NCBI RefSeq assembly: GCF_900188005.1
Contig: NZ_FZNR01000007.1
Location: 186,001-250,000, forward strand
Length of the DNA: 64,000 nucleotides
Reading direction: 5' to 3'
Origin: Actinoplanes regularis
Lineage (GTDB): Bacteria; Actinomycetota; Actinomycetes; Mycobacteriales; Micromonosporaceae
This document shows positions 45,301 to 52,855 of the stretch, piece after piece; within the stretch, counting starts at the first letter, position 1, and each line of letters opens with the position of its first letter. The notes beneath the pieces are model-generated. The model was not told the DNA's origin and made no database searches. It was given only the letters and a program-made list of their open reading frames with translations. Both the position numbers and the translations under genes were made by a program.

Positions 45301-45859
45301 CGGCCGCCACGTCGTCGGCGAGGTCGGGGGCGCGTGCGGCGAGCAGGGCGCGGCAGTCTTCCGGCGAGAGCGGCGGGACGGGCCGGGCGCACTCGGCGAG
45401 GTCCGGTGGGCCTGCGGCCAGCAGGGCGATCCGTTGGCCGCCGAGGCGGCGGGCGGCATACGCGATGACCCGCAGGGACGGCGGATCGAACAGGTGGGCG
45501 TCGTCGAGGAGGCAGAGCAGCGGGCGGTGGGCCGAGGCCGTACCCAGTAGACGCAGAAGTGAATCGCCCGCGGTGACCACATTCCGGCCGTGGAAATCCT
45601 CGTCCGGTCCGGGCCCGGCGGTGAGCGAGCGGCGGGCCTGGTCGGTCAGGCGGTGCAGGGCCGCCAGGGCGAGGTCGCGTTCGGCGAGGTGGCCGGGGAC
45701 GGTGAGGACCGTCCAGCCCTCGGCCTGGGCGGCGGCCGTCCGCAGGAGGGTGCTGCGTCCGGAGCCGGGGGCGCCGCCCAGCAGGAGTGCGCCACCCCGG
45801 TTCTCGGTGGCGGCCCGCAGCAGCCGTTCAACTTCCTGCACTAAAGGTGCATGAAACAT
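42332..45859 (-). CDS. LAL-type LuxR regulator with repeat insertions
   Basis: The 1175-residue STAND regulator has an N-terminal ATPase with Walker A GGAPGSGRSTLL (R35 in place of the usual lysine) and Walker B PLLCLLDDAH, a helical middle, and a C-terminal LuxR HTH: GGLTAQQERIAALVAEGATN, REVAQELHLSPRTVDHHLRN. Two repeat blocks interrupt it: 15-residue AATTAGTPAPPSDPF-like units at residues about 270-370, and a Thr/Asn/Asp-rich block at about 530-695 built of 25-residue units such as ASNTTPTTNDATPTT. These explain the length above the usual 900-950. It is divergent from the PET-hydrolase-like gene and may control it. Confidence 0.9.
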   Translation of the reverse strand: MFHAPLVQEVERLLRAATENRGGALLLGGAPGSGRSTLLRTAAAQAEGWTVLTVPGHLAERDLALAALHRLTDQARRSLTAGPGPDEDFHGRNVVTAGDSLLRLLGTASAHRPLLCLLDDAHLFDPPSLRVIAYAARRLGGQRIALLAAGPPDLAECARPVPPLSPEDCRALLAARAPDLADDVAAALTGLSGGNPAALTDLAAALSPEQRRGYAPLPVTLPPDSPLRRRLRAELGALPPATRELLLLAAADPPVPLPDLLAAAAAGAPTPLSGPFAATTAGSSAPPSGPIAATTAGTPAPPSDPFAATTAGTPAPPSGPIAATTAGTPAPPSDPFAATTAGTPAPLSDPLAAAAAGAPTPLSDPLAAATVGAGPGLDDLAPAERAGLITIDGTRVHFGSEVVRAVTYREMPAIARRAAHLALARVSAARGRLLDALLHRAAAATTADPALAAALTEAAAPAAPSEAAKALRYAAELTRDPAERAAALVGAARSAWLAGRPHEAIPLIRDAERSTGWHRSAAIESVTTAGDGTSTATASDATPTTNDATPTNTASNETSTTTASDATPTTTASNEMSTTTASNATPTTTTGNETSTTTASNTTPTTNDATPTTTAGDGTSTTTASNTTPTTNDATPTTTAGDGTSTTTASNTTPTTNDATPTTTAGDGTSTTTASNATPTATASDGTTTASDATPTVTASAGASAGLPAPARTRLRARGLAAEMRPDEPTSREILLDVAAELGDGDPLAALDALSLAGEAASLAGEQVRYAVLARRVMARQHGDETPAVAMAYHHVAGLAEIACGDQPAAFTRFRRELDLAGRVAEPMPLIRAATAGILVGDARRATAAAGRAAVLAAAGGARSLVPRALELAALAGMAAGDYDSATTAALDGVAMARGTGQSALAATHLGLLAVLAALVGDRENGQARIRAATGTDHARPLCEWALALLDLVDGRQRAAAQRLHTLVAGPPGRGSALLRVAVVPHLLEAAGPEPALNPVAAAFDDWAGRTGQDVWLALRDRCRALRTRDGEAAEAHFHTALRRVGEGGFPRAHTELLYGRLLRRRRRHVAAREHLRRAAETFRLLGADPWAAQSVRELRAAGERPATGAGCTVEGGLTAQQERIAALVAEGATNREVAQELHLSPRTVDHHLRNVFARLGVRSRTEMARLLATR
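43800..44275. repeat. Thr-codon repeat block with 75-bp units
   Basis: Within the LAL gene, three nearly identical 75-bp units (CGCCGGCTGTGG at 43861, 43936 and 44011) are followed by shorter diverged units. All are in frame. Confidence 0.88.
44810..45050. repeat. 45-bp in-frame repeats in the LAL gene
   Basis: About five 45-bp units with core GGTGCTGGAGTGCCTGCGG encode AATTAGTPAPPSDPF or the -GPI variant in alternation, upstream of the Thr-rich block in the same protein. Confidence 0.88.
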
Positions 45860-46045
45860 GTCGAGAGTGTTGCTCGCGACGACCCGAAGTTAAAGAAGGT
45901 TGTCGATGTCGTGCAGAGGGTGAAATTTCCGGGATGTTGCGGAGCGATGAACACGGAGCCGGTGATTTCGCCGATGCGTGCTCGCCGGGGTGCTGCGCAG
46001 ACTGGCGCTCGTCGATCCGTTCCCCCAGGTGAAGGAGTGTTCGAC

Positions 46046-46915
46046 GTGCACCGATCATGGAAGAGGCTACTGGTGACGGTGGCCGCCGCCGTCGCGGTCA
46101 CCGCACCGCTCGGCGCCACCGCCGCGCAGGCCGCCGACAACCCCTACCAGCGTGGCCCAGCGCCGACCATGGCCGCGCTGCAGGCGAGCCGCGGACCCTA
46201 CGCCGTCTCGCAGGTGAGCGTCTCCTCGCTCAGCGTCTCCGGTTTCGGCGGCGGCACCATCTACTACCCCACCAGCACCGCCGACGGTACGTTCGGCGGG
46301 ATCGCGATCTCGCCCGGCTTCACCGCGTACTGGTCGAGCATCTCCTGGCTGGGCCCGCGCCTCGCCTCGCACGGCTTCGTGGTCATCGGCATCGAGACGC
46401 TGACCACCCTGGACCAGCCCGCCTCGCGCGGCGCGCAACTGCTGGCGGCGCTGGACTACCTGACCCAGCGCAGTTCGGTGCGCGCCCGGGTGGACGCGAG
46501 CCGGCTCGCGGTGGCGGGGCACTCGATGGGCGGCGGCGGCAGCCTCGAGGCGGCCAGTGACCGGTCGTCGCTACAGGCCGCGGTGCCGCTCGCACCGTGG
46601 AACACGGACAAGTCGTGGACCGAGTTGCGGGTACCGACCCTGATCGTCGGCGGACAGTCGGACACCATCGCGCCGGTGGCGAGCCACTCGATCCCGTTCT
46701 ACAACAGCATCCCGGGTTCGGCGGAGAAGTCCTACGTGGAGCTCGCCGGGCAGAGTCACTTCTTCCCGCAGTCGGCGAACACCACGACCGCGGTGCAGGC
46801 GGTGTCCTGGCTGAAGCGGTTCGTCGACGACGACACCCGTTACGACCAGTTCATCTGCCCGGGGCCGAGCGGCCTGCTGGTCTCGGATTACCGCGCCACC
46901 TGCCCGCTGTCCTGA
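46046..46915 (+). CDS. Secreted cutinase / PET-hydrolase-like polyesterase
   Basis: The 289-residue protein has a signal peptide ending ATAAQA (about residue 29) and a mature alpha/beta hydrolase closely like actinobacterial polyester hydrolases (TfCut2, LCC): AISPGFTAYWSSISWLGPRL, ASHGFVVIGIETLTTLDQP, GHSMGGGGSLEAAS, PLAPWN, DTIAPVASHSIPFYNSIPGS and LKRFVDDDTRYDQFICPGP. The triad is S160, D206 and H238; with a cleavage after 29 this is S131/D177/H209, matching the family numbering. F92 replaces the usual oxyanion-site tyrosine. Two C-terminal cysteines keep the family disulfide. GTG 46046 follows AAGGAG by eight bases. Confidence 0.9.
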   Translation: MHRSWKRLLVTVAAAVAVTAPLGATAAQAADNPYQRGPAPTMAALQASRGPYAVSQVSVSSLSVSGFGGGTIYYPTSTADGTFGGIAISPGFTAYWSSISWLGPRLASHGFVVIGIETLTTLDQPASRGAQLLAALDYLTQRSSVRARVDASRLAVAGHSMGGGGSLEAASDRSSLQAAVPLAPWNTDKSWTELRVPTLIVGGQSDTIAPVASHSIPFYNSIPGSAEKSYVELAGQSHFFPQSANTTTAVQAVSWLKRFVDDDTRYDQFICPGPSGLLVSDYRATCPLS

Positions 46916-47042
46916 CGGGGAGACTGGAGTCGTCAGCGGTTGACGGCTCCAGCCTACCGCGCCCGTCCACCCCGGTCACTCGGTCGAAAGACCGTGCCTG
47001 ACCAGGGATTTTCTCCGTAGGGTCGGTCACTGTCGCCGATCT

Positions 47043-48329
47043 GTGGGAGGAATTCTGAACGTCGACGAGCTGGACCGTGCCCGCCTGCGTGGTCTGGGGC
47101 GGAACCCGGCACTCCCCGAGGACCTGTTCCTCCGCCTGATCGAGCACCCCGGAATCGAGTCGTGGCTCCGGAGCTTGCTGATCGCCGGCCGGACGGAGTG
47201 GACCGACGAAGCGTTCGACGCCCTCGCGGCGCACCCCGACCCGGAGATCCGGGCCGACCTGGCCCAGTCCGCCGGCAGCACCGGCCGCCAGCGCGCCCGC
47301 CTGGTGGACGACCCGGATCCCAGGGTACGCACGGCACTCGCCGTGGGGCCGGAGGATCGGCACGAGCCGATGCCGGACGAGGCGTACCGGCGGCTGGCCA
47401 CCGACCCGGATCGACGGGTGCGACGGGGCATCTGGACGCTGGCCTGTCTGCCGGACGAGGCGAGAGCCGTCCTGGACACTCTGGAAGACCCGTTCGCCGC
47501 GAGGCCGGGCGAGTCCGGCCCGCCCGAGCCGCGGAGGGCGGAGCCCCGGGTCCTCGACCGGGCCGAGGTGGAGCGGCTGGTCCGCAGCGACCGCCCGGAG
47601 GACCGGCTGCGGGCGGTGCGGGACGCCCCGTCGCCGCCGGCCCTCGGCGCGGACCCTGACCCCGGGGTGCGGCTCTGGTTGTCGATGCGGCCGGATCTGA
47701 CCGAGCGGGAGCGGGCCGCGATCGATCATCACGTCGGCGGGGACGACCGGCTGCCGGTCCTCGACTGGGTGCGGCGCGCCGCCCCGGAGACGCTGGACCG
47801 GTGCGTCCGCTCGAGGCACGTCGGGCTACGCCGCAGTGCGGTGCACAACCCGGGGCTGACCCCGGAGCACGTCGCGATCCTGGCCGGGGATCCGGACTTC
47901 GCGGTGCGCCTGATGCTGTGTGAGCAGTACGACGACGTGCCCCCGCACCTGGTGGTGCGGACGTACCTGGAGGCGCAGGGCCGGGTGCTCACCCCGCACA
48001 GGCTGCTGCGGCATCCGGCGTTCCCGCGGACGGACCTGGTCCGGTACGCGGACTCGCCGCGCTGGGAGGCCCGTGCCGTGGTCGTCATGGACCCGACCGC
48101 CCCGGCCGAGCTGATCGACCGGCTCAGCCGCGACGACGATGCCGGAGTGCGCGCCCGGATGGCCGGTGACGGGCGACTGAGCACCGAGCGGGCCCTGGAA
48201 CTGCTGGCCGACCCGACGACCGCCGTATGGGCCGCGGCCAACCCGAAGCTGCCACGCGCGGTGCTGGAGCAGATCCTCGTGGCCGCGATGGCGGAGGGGT
48301 CACACCGACCCGTCACCTCCACGAGCTGA
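47043..48329 (+). CDS. HEAT/LRV-like repeat protein
   Basis: The protein (428 residues from GTG) consists of repeated short helical units of the type found in leucine-rich variant or HEAT-like repeats: FDALAAHPDPEIRADLAQSA, RARLVDDPDPRVRTALAVG, YRRLATDPDRRVRRGIW, and similar units up to LLADPTTAVWAAANPKLP. Such proteins are scaffolds. GTG 47043 overlaps the only GGAGG sequence, so translation may instead begin at CTG 47055 (LNVDELDRARLRGLGRNP), which gives 424 residues. A strong terminator follows. Confidence 0.75.
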   Translation: MGGILNVDELDRARLRGLGRNPALPEDLFLRLIEHPGIESWLRSLLIAGRTEWTDEAFDALAAHPDPEIRADLAQSAGSTGRQRARLVDDPDPRVRTALAVGPEDRHEPMPDEAYRRLATDPDRRVRRGIWTLACLPDEARAVLDTLEDPFAARPGESGPPEPRRAEPRVLDRAEVERLVRSDRPEDRLRAVRDAPSPPALGADPDPGVRLWLSMRPDLTERERAAIDHHVGGDDRLPVLDWVRRAAPETLDRCVRSRHVGLRRSAVHNPGLTPEHVAILAGDPDFAVRLMLCEQYDDVPPHLVVRTYLEAQGRVLTPHRLLRHPAFPRTDLVRYADSPRWEARAVVVMDPTAPAELIDRLSRDDDAGVRARMAGDGRLSTERALELLADPTTAVWAAANPKLPRAVLEQILVAAMAEGSHRPVTSTS

Positions 48330-48350
48330 CCGAGATCTGATGCGGACATG

Positions 48351-48397
48351 ACCGTGCCGGCGTCGCCACGACGGGGGGCGAGCGACGCCGGCACGGT
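48351..48397. terminator. Bidirectional terminator hairpin
   Basis: A perfect 16-bp stem (ACCGTGCCGGCGTCGC and its complement) around a 15-base loop lies between the converging repeat-protein and lipoprotein genes and is followed by GTTTT on the plus strand. Confidence 0.88.
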
Positions 48398-48414
48398 GTT
48401 TTACCGGGGATGGG

Positions 48415-49014
48415 TCAGGAGGTGGCGGTGGCCGCCGGCTGCAGGACCTTGCAGGTCTCGATGGCCTTCTTGGTGGCGGCGTCCGCGGTGTTGAGGCTCG
48501 CGGTGTCGGTCACGCCGTTCTTCTTCAGGCAGTCGTTGAACGCCGCGTTCGCGCCGTTCCCGCCGCCACCGTTGCCCCGGCCGCCGAAGCTGGGCCGCAC
48601 CGACGCGCACGCCTCCTGGGCCTTGGTCCAGGTCGCGTCGTCCACGCCCTCCGGCTTCTGGAAGCCGCCGCCACCGGGGAAACCACCGCCGCCGTTGCCG
48701 CGGCCCCCGCCGAAGCTGCCGGAGGGCCGGGGCTGGCCGGACGGGAAGCCGGCGCCGCCGGGGCCGCCGGAGGGCCGCACGCCACCGCCGGGCCCGCCGG
48801 ACGGCATCGTGATCGTGACGCCGTTCTTCGAGAGGCACTCGGTGTACGCCGCGAACGCCGAGTTGCCGCCGCCGTTCTGCCCGGTCGAGCCGTTCGAGGT
48901 GCCGTTGCTGCTGTCGTCCTTGCTGCCGCACGCCGCGGTGAAAGCCACCGAGACGAACGCCACCGCCGCGCACGCGGCGACCCGGCGGGCCACCTTCGAC
49001 TTGACTACCGGCAC
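48415..49014 (-). CDS. Gly-rich lipoprotein with duplicated Cys motif
   Basis: The 199-residue protein has a basic n-region, a hydrophobic core and lipobox FTAAC. The mature part contains two copies of a motif: FAAYTECLSKNGVTI near the N-terminus and AAFNDCLKKNGVTDT near the C-terminus, separated by a Gly/Pro/Ser-rich linker with GGGFPGGGGFQKPEG. Four mature-part cysteines (ECL, EACAS, DCL, ETC) could form two disulfides. It is transcribed away from the MacAB-like operon and shares its FPGGG motif with two proteins there. Function unknown. Confidence 0.7.
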   Translation of the reverse strand: MPVVKSKVARRVAACAAVAFVSVAFTAACGSKDDSSNGTSNGSTGQNGGGNSAFAAYTECLSKNGVTITMPSGGPGGGVRPSGGPGGAGFPSGQPRPSGSFGGGRGNGGGGFPGGGGFQKPEGVDDATWTKAQEACASVRPSFGGRGNGGGGNGANAAFNDCLKKNGVTDTASLNTADAATKKAIETCKVLQPAATATS

Positions 49015-49204
49015 AAGCGTCTCCTCTTCGCCACGGGCCCGCCTCCTTTTTCATCGGGCGGGCACGACGGCATAGCGAACCCGGACTTCCTATGCGCAAG
49101 GTCGGACCGGGCTAGGAATTCCCTTTGAGCGGGGCCGCCGCTCCGAGCGAACTCCGAGGCAGGACCGAGCCCGCGGCCAGGGAGGGTCTTCAGACTCCTC
49201 GACC

Positions 49205-50446
49205 ATGGGTGTTGCACTGGCCGGTCGCCGGCGTTGGATCTGGCTCGGCGTCTCGGTCGTCGTGCTCGCGTTGCTCGCTTATGGCGTGGTGCGCGCGCTG
49301 ACGGCGGACGGCGCGGAGGAGTCGAAGGCGGCCGAGACCGTCACGGTCGACAAGGGCGCGGTGACGACCGAGGTCGCGACCACCGGCACGCTGGCGGCGG
49401 CGCAGACGCGCAGTCTCTCGTTCGCGGTGGCCGGCACGGTGGAGACGGTCAAGGTCCGGGCCGGTACGACGGTGACCGCGGGCCAGACCCTCGCGACGGT
49501 GGCCGACGAGGACGCGCGGGAGGCGGTCGACGACGCGCAGGACGCGCTGAACTCGGCCGAGGAGTCGCTGGCGGACGCGAAGGAGGCGTCCGGGTCGTCG
49601 ACCTCGGCGGCCGGCACCGGCTGCAACGCGGCGGCGGCGTATCGGGTGGCGGCCACGGCCTCGTCGTCGGTCTCCGCGTCTCCGTCCGCGTCAGCGGTCC
49701 CGTCCGCTTCCGCGACCGTCAGCGCGACGGCCACGGCCACGCCGACCAGGACCAAGAGCACCGGCACCGGCGGCGGCAACCCCGGCACCGGCACCTGCAG
49801 CGGGAGCGGCGGCAGCGGCCAGCAGGGCGGCCAGAACAGCGGCACCGACGCCATCCTCAGCGCTCAGCAGCGGGTCAACTCCGCCGAGGTGAAGCTGGCG
49901 GAGGCCGAGGAGGCGCTGGAGGGTGCCACGATCACCGCGCCGATCGCCGGCCGGATCCTCACGGTCAGCGGCAAGGTCGGCAGCCAGGTGAGCTCCGGCT
50001 CGGCGTTCGTCACCCTGGCCGACATCTACGACATGCAGATCAGCGCCGACTTCCCGGAGGCCGACGCGGATCACCTCGCGGTCAAGCAGAAGGCGGTGAT
50101 CACCCTGGCCGACAAGCCGGGCGAGACCTTCGACGCCACCCTGGTGGTGGTCGACCCGGTCGGGACCAGCGACGGCACACTTACCAAGTTCGGCGTGGTG
50201 CTCTCCTTCGTCGACGCGCCCAAGGACCTGCTGGTCGGGCAGAGCGCGCAGGTGAAGGTGACCACCGGCAGCAAGACGGACGTGCTGCGGGTGCCCAGCA
50301 CCGCGGTGCACGACATCTCCGGGACCGACGCCACCGTTCGCAAGGACGGTGCCGAGGTGAAGGTGCAGATCGGCCTTCGCGGCGACCAGTACACCGAGAT
50401 CACCTCGGGTCTGACCGAGGGGGACACGGTCGCCCGCTCCTGGTAG
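49205..50446 (+). CDS. HlyD/MacA-like efflux adaptor 1
   Basis: The 413-residue protein has an N-terminal membrane anchor (WIWLGVSVVVLALLAYGVV), a split lipoyl half (GTVETVKVRAGTTVTAGQ and ITAPIAGRILTVSGKVGSQV) and a beta-barrel domain ending KTDVLRVPSTAVHDI. Between the lipoyl halves the usual coiled-coil hairpin is interrupted by a Ser/Thr/Gly-rich stretch. It would link an inner ABC exporter to the envelope. It is followed by the response regulator gene after 74 bases. Confidence 0.85.
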   Translation: MGVALAGRRRWIWLGVSVVVLALLAYGVVRALTADGAEESKAAETVTVDKGAVTTEVATTGTLAAAQTRSLSFAVAGTVETVKVRAGTTVTAGQTLATVADEDAREAVDDAQDALNSAEESLADAKEASGSSTSAAGTGCNAAAAYRVAATASSSVSASPSASAVPSASATVSATATATPTRTKSTGTGGGNPGTGTCSGSGGSGQQGGQNSGTDAILSAQQRVNSAEVKLAEAEEALEGATITAPIAGRILTVSGKVGSQVSSGSAFVTLADIYDMQISADFPEADADHLAVKQKAVITLADKPGETFDATLVVVDPVGTSDGTLTKFGVVLSFVDAPKDLLVGQSAQVKVTTGSKTDVLRVPSTAVHDISGTDATVRKDGAEVKVQIGLRGDQYTEITSGLTEGDTVARSW

Positions 50447-50520
50447 TGACAGCGGGCTCATAGCTGATTCAAAGAAACCGTTGATACTTCTTGGCGGTGC
50501 TTTCCGAAACCCGTTACTCC

Positions 50521-51240
50521 ATGACCGTCGGTGACACGTCGGCGCGGCCCACCCGCGTCCTCGTCGTGGACGACGAGCCGAACATCTCCGCGCTGCTCAG
50601 CGCCACGTTGCGGCTCGTCGCCTTCGACGTGCGGGTCGCCGAGACCGGGCACTCCGCCCTGGTGGCGGTCGCTGAGTTCGAGCCCGACCTGATCGTGCTC
50701 GACGTGATGCTGCCGGACGTGGACGGGTTCGAGGTGGCCCGGCGGCTGCGCGCCGCCGGGTCCCGGACTCCGGTGCTCTTCCTCACCGCCCGTGACGCGG
50801 TCGAGGATCGGATCCTGGGGCTCTCCGCCGGTGCCGACGACTACGTCACCAAGCCGTTCAGTCTCGAGGAGGTCGTGCTACGGATCCGCGCCATCCTGCG
50901 GCGCAGCCAGCCGGAGGAACCGAAACCGGACACCAGCGTGCTCCGGTACGCCGACCTGGAGTTGGACGAGGACGCCCACGAGGTACACCGGGCGGGCCGT
51001 CTGATCGAGCTGTCGCCGACGGAGTTCAACCTGCTCCGCTACCTGATGATCAACGCCGGCCGGGTGGTCAGCAAGGCACAGATCCTGGACCGGGTCTGGA
51101 AGTACGACTTCGGCGGCGACGGCCGGATCGTCGAGTCCTACGTCTACTACCTGCGTCGCAAGATCGACCGGACCGATCCGCCACTGATCCACACCGTGCG
51201 AGGCGTGGGGTACGCGCTGCGGCTGCCCCGCGAAGAATGA
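50521..51240 (+). CDS. OmpR-type response regulator
   Basis: The 239-residue protein has a receiver domain with phosphoacceptor D61 in LIVLDVMLPDVDG, the switch threonine in FLTARDAVEDRI and lysine in DDYVTKPFSLEE. The winged-helix effector has LTEFNLL-like SPTEFNLLRYLMINAGRVVS and RIVESYVYYLRRKIDR. ATG 50521 begins just before the receiver; a TTG at 50491 is an alternative. Its stop overlaps the kinase start by ATGA. It probably controls the export genes around it. Confidence 0.94.
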   Translation: MTVGDTSARPTRVLVVDDEPNISALLSATLRLVAFDVRVAETGHSALVAVAEFEPDLIVLDVMLPDVDGFEVARRLRAAGSRTPVLFLTARDAVEDRILGLSAGADDYVTKPFSLEEVVLRIRAILRRSQPEEPKPDTSVLRYADLELDEDAHEVHRAGRLIELSPTEFNLLRYLMINAGRVVSKAQILDRVWKYDFGGDGRIVESYVYYLRRKIDRTDPPLIHTVRGVGYALRLPREE

Positions 51241-52790
51241 CAGCCTTCAGTTCGTTCCTGGGTGGTGGGCGGGGCGGCCGGATGGGAGTGATCCGGCGTT
51301 TCCCACCTTGGCGGCACTGGACTTTGCGGTCCCGCCTGGTGCTGGTGGTCGGCGTGCTGGCCGCGATCGCCCTGGTCGCGGCGAACCTCACCGGTGTCCT
51401 GCTGATCCGTTTCTACCTGCAGGACCGGATCGACCAGCAGCTCACCGGCATGTCACGGGCCGTGGAGTTCGGCAACCCGCCGCGGGAGGCGTACGCCCCT
51501 CGCCGGGGTTTCCGGATCGGCCCGGACCAGTTGTCGTACGTCTATGCCGCGGACGGCTCGCTGGATGTCGGCAGGAGCACCGCCGTCGATGAGTCCAAGC
51601 CGCCGGTGACCCCGTTCTCCGAAGTGGTGGCGCGGGCGGTGACCAAGAAGCCGTACACCGTCACCGGCCCGGACGACACCGACTGGCGGATGATCGCCCT
51701 CCCGATCGGCACCACCGGCGGGTACGTGCTGCTCGGCTCCTCCCTGTCTGAGGTGCGGCAGACCAGCGACCAGCTCCTGCTCATCGACGCCGGTGTGATG
51801 CTGCTGATCCTGGCCCTGCTCGGGCTGGGCGCGGCGTACGTGGTCCGGATCGGCCTGCGCCCGCTGACCGAGATGGAGGCGGCGGCCGCGGAGATCTCCG
51901 GCGGTGATCTCTCGATGCGGGTGCCCGGCGCCGACCCGCACACCGAGCCGGGCCGGCTGGGGCGGGCGCTCAACTCGATGCTCGCCCGGATCGAATCGGA
52001 GGCGAGCGCGCGGACCGCCTCGGAGCAGCGGTTGCGCCAGTTCGTCGCGGACGCCTCGCACGAGCTGCGCACCCCGCTCACCTCGATCCGTGGCTTCGCG
52101 GAGCTGTACCGGCGCGGCGGCGCTCCGGCCGGCCCGCTGCTGGACGAGACGATGAGCCGGATCGAGGCCGAGGCCGGCCGGATGGGTGTGCTGGTCGAGG
52201 ACCTGCTGATGCTGGCCCGGATGGACCGGCAGCGCACCCTGGACCTGCGCCCGGTGGATCTGCTGGAGATCGCCGCGGACACCATCCGGGACGCGCACGC
52301 GCGGGTGCCCGGCCGCAAGGTGCTGCTCGCCGGGCTCAGCGACGACGAGGACACGTTCGAGCCGGCCACCGTGCTCGGCGACGATCACGGCCTGCGGCAG
52401 GTGGCCACCAATCTGGTCGCCAACGCGCTGCACCACACCCCGGCCGGCACCCGGATCACGGTCCGGGTGGGGCAGGAGCCGGCCGGTCCGGCCGGCGAGG
52501 CTGCGGTGTGCTCAGGTCCGTTGACTGTCAGTGATGGACAGTCGATCGCGGTGCTGGAGGTCGAGGACGACGGGCCCGGCGTGCCGCCCGAGCATGCGCC
52601 CCGGATCTTCGAACGGCTCTACCGGGCCGACCCCAGCCGGACCCGGGCCAAGGGCGGCGGTTCCGGGCTCGGCCTGGCCATCGTGGCGGCGATCGTGCAC
52701 GGGCACGGCGGCTGGGTGGAGCTGTGCGAGACGCCCGGTGGCGGTGCCACCTTCCGGGTGCTGCTTCCGTCCGTCGGTGACTGGGCGTGA
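51237..52790 (+). CDS. Sensor histidine kinase
   Basis: The 517-residue kinase has two membrane helices (LVLVVGVLAAIALVAANLTG and LLLIDAGVMLLILALLGLGA) flanking a 150-residue external sensor, a HAMP domain, the phosphoacceptor H275 in FVADASHELRTPLTSIRG and an ATPase domain with N box LVANALHHTPAG, EVEDDGPGVPPEH and GGSGLGLAIVAAIVHGHGG. It is the partner of the response regulator that precedes it, with which it is translationally coupled. Confidence 0.94.
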   Translation: MTAFSSFLGGGRGGRMGVIRRFPPWRHWTLRSRLVLVVGVLAAIALVAANLTGVLLIRFYLQDRIDQQLTGMSRAVEFGNPPREAYAPRRGFRIGPDQLSYVYAADGSLDVGRSTAVDESKPPVTPFSEVVARAVTKKPYTVTGPDDTDWRMIALPIGTTGGYVLLGSSLSEVRQTSDQLLLIDAGVMLLILALLGLGAAYVVRIGLRPLTEMEAAAAEISGGDLSMRVPGADPHTEPGRLGRALNSMLARIESEASARTASEQRLRQFVADASHELRTPLTSIRGFAELYRRGGAPAGPLLDETMSRIEAEAGRMGVLVEDLLMLARMDRQRTLDLRPVDLLEIAADTIRDAHARVPGRKVLLAGLSDDEDTFEPATVLGDDHGLRQVATNLVANALHHTPAGTRITVRVGQEPAGPAGEAAVCSGPLTVSDGQSIAVLEVEDDGPGVPPEHAPRIFERLYRADPSRTRAKGGGSGLGLAIVAAIVHGHGGWVELCETPGGGATFRVLLPSVGDWA

Positions 52791-52855
52791 GATTCTAAGC
52801 TGGCTCCGAGCTTCCGCCGAATCTCCTCCAAGGCCGCGCACCCAGAGTGTGCGGC

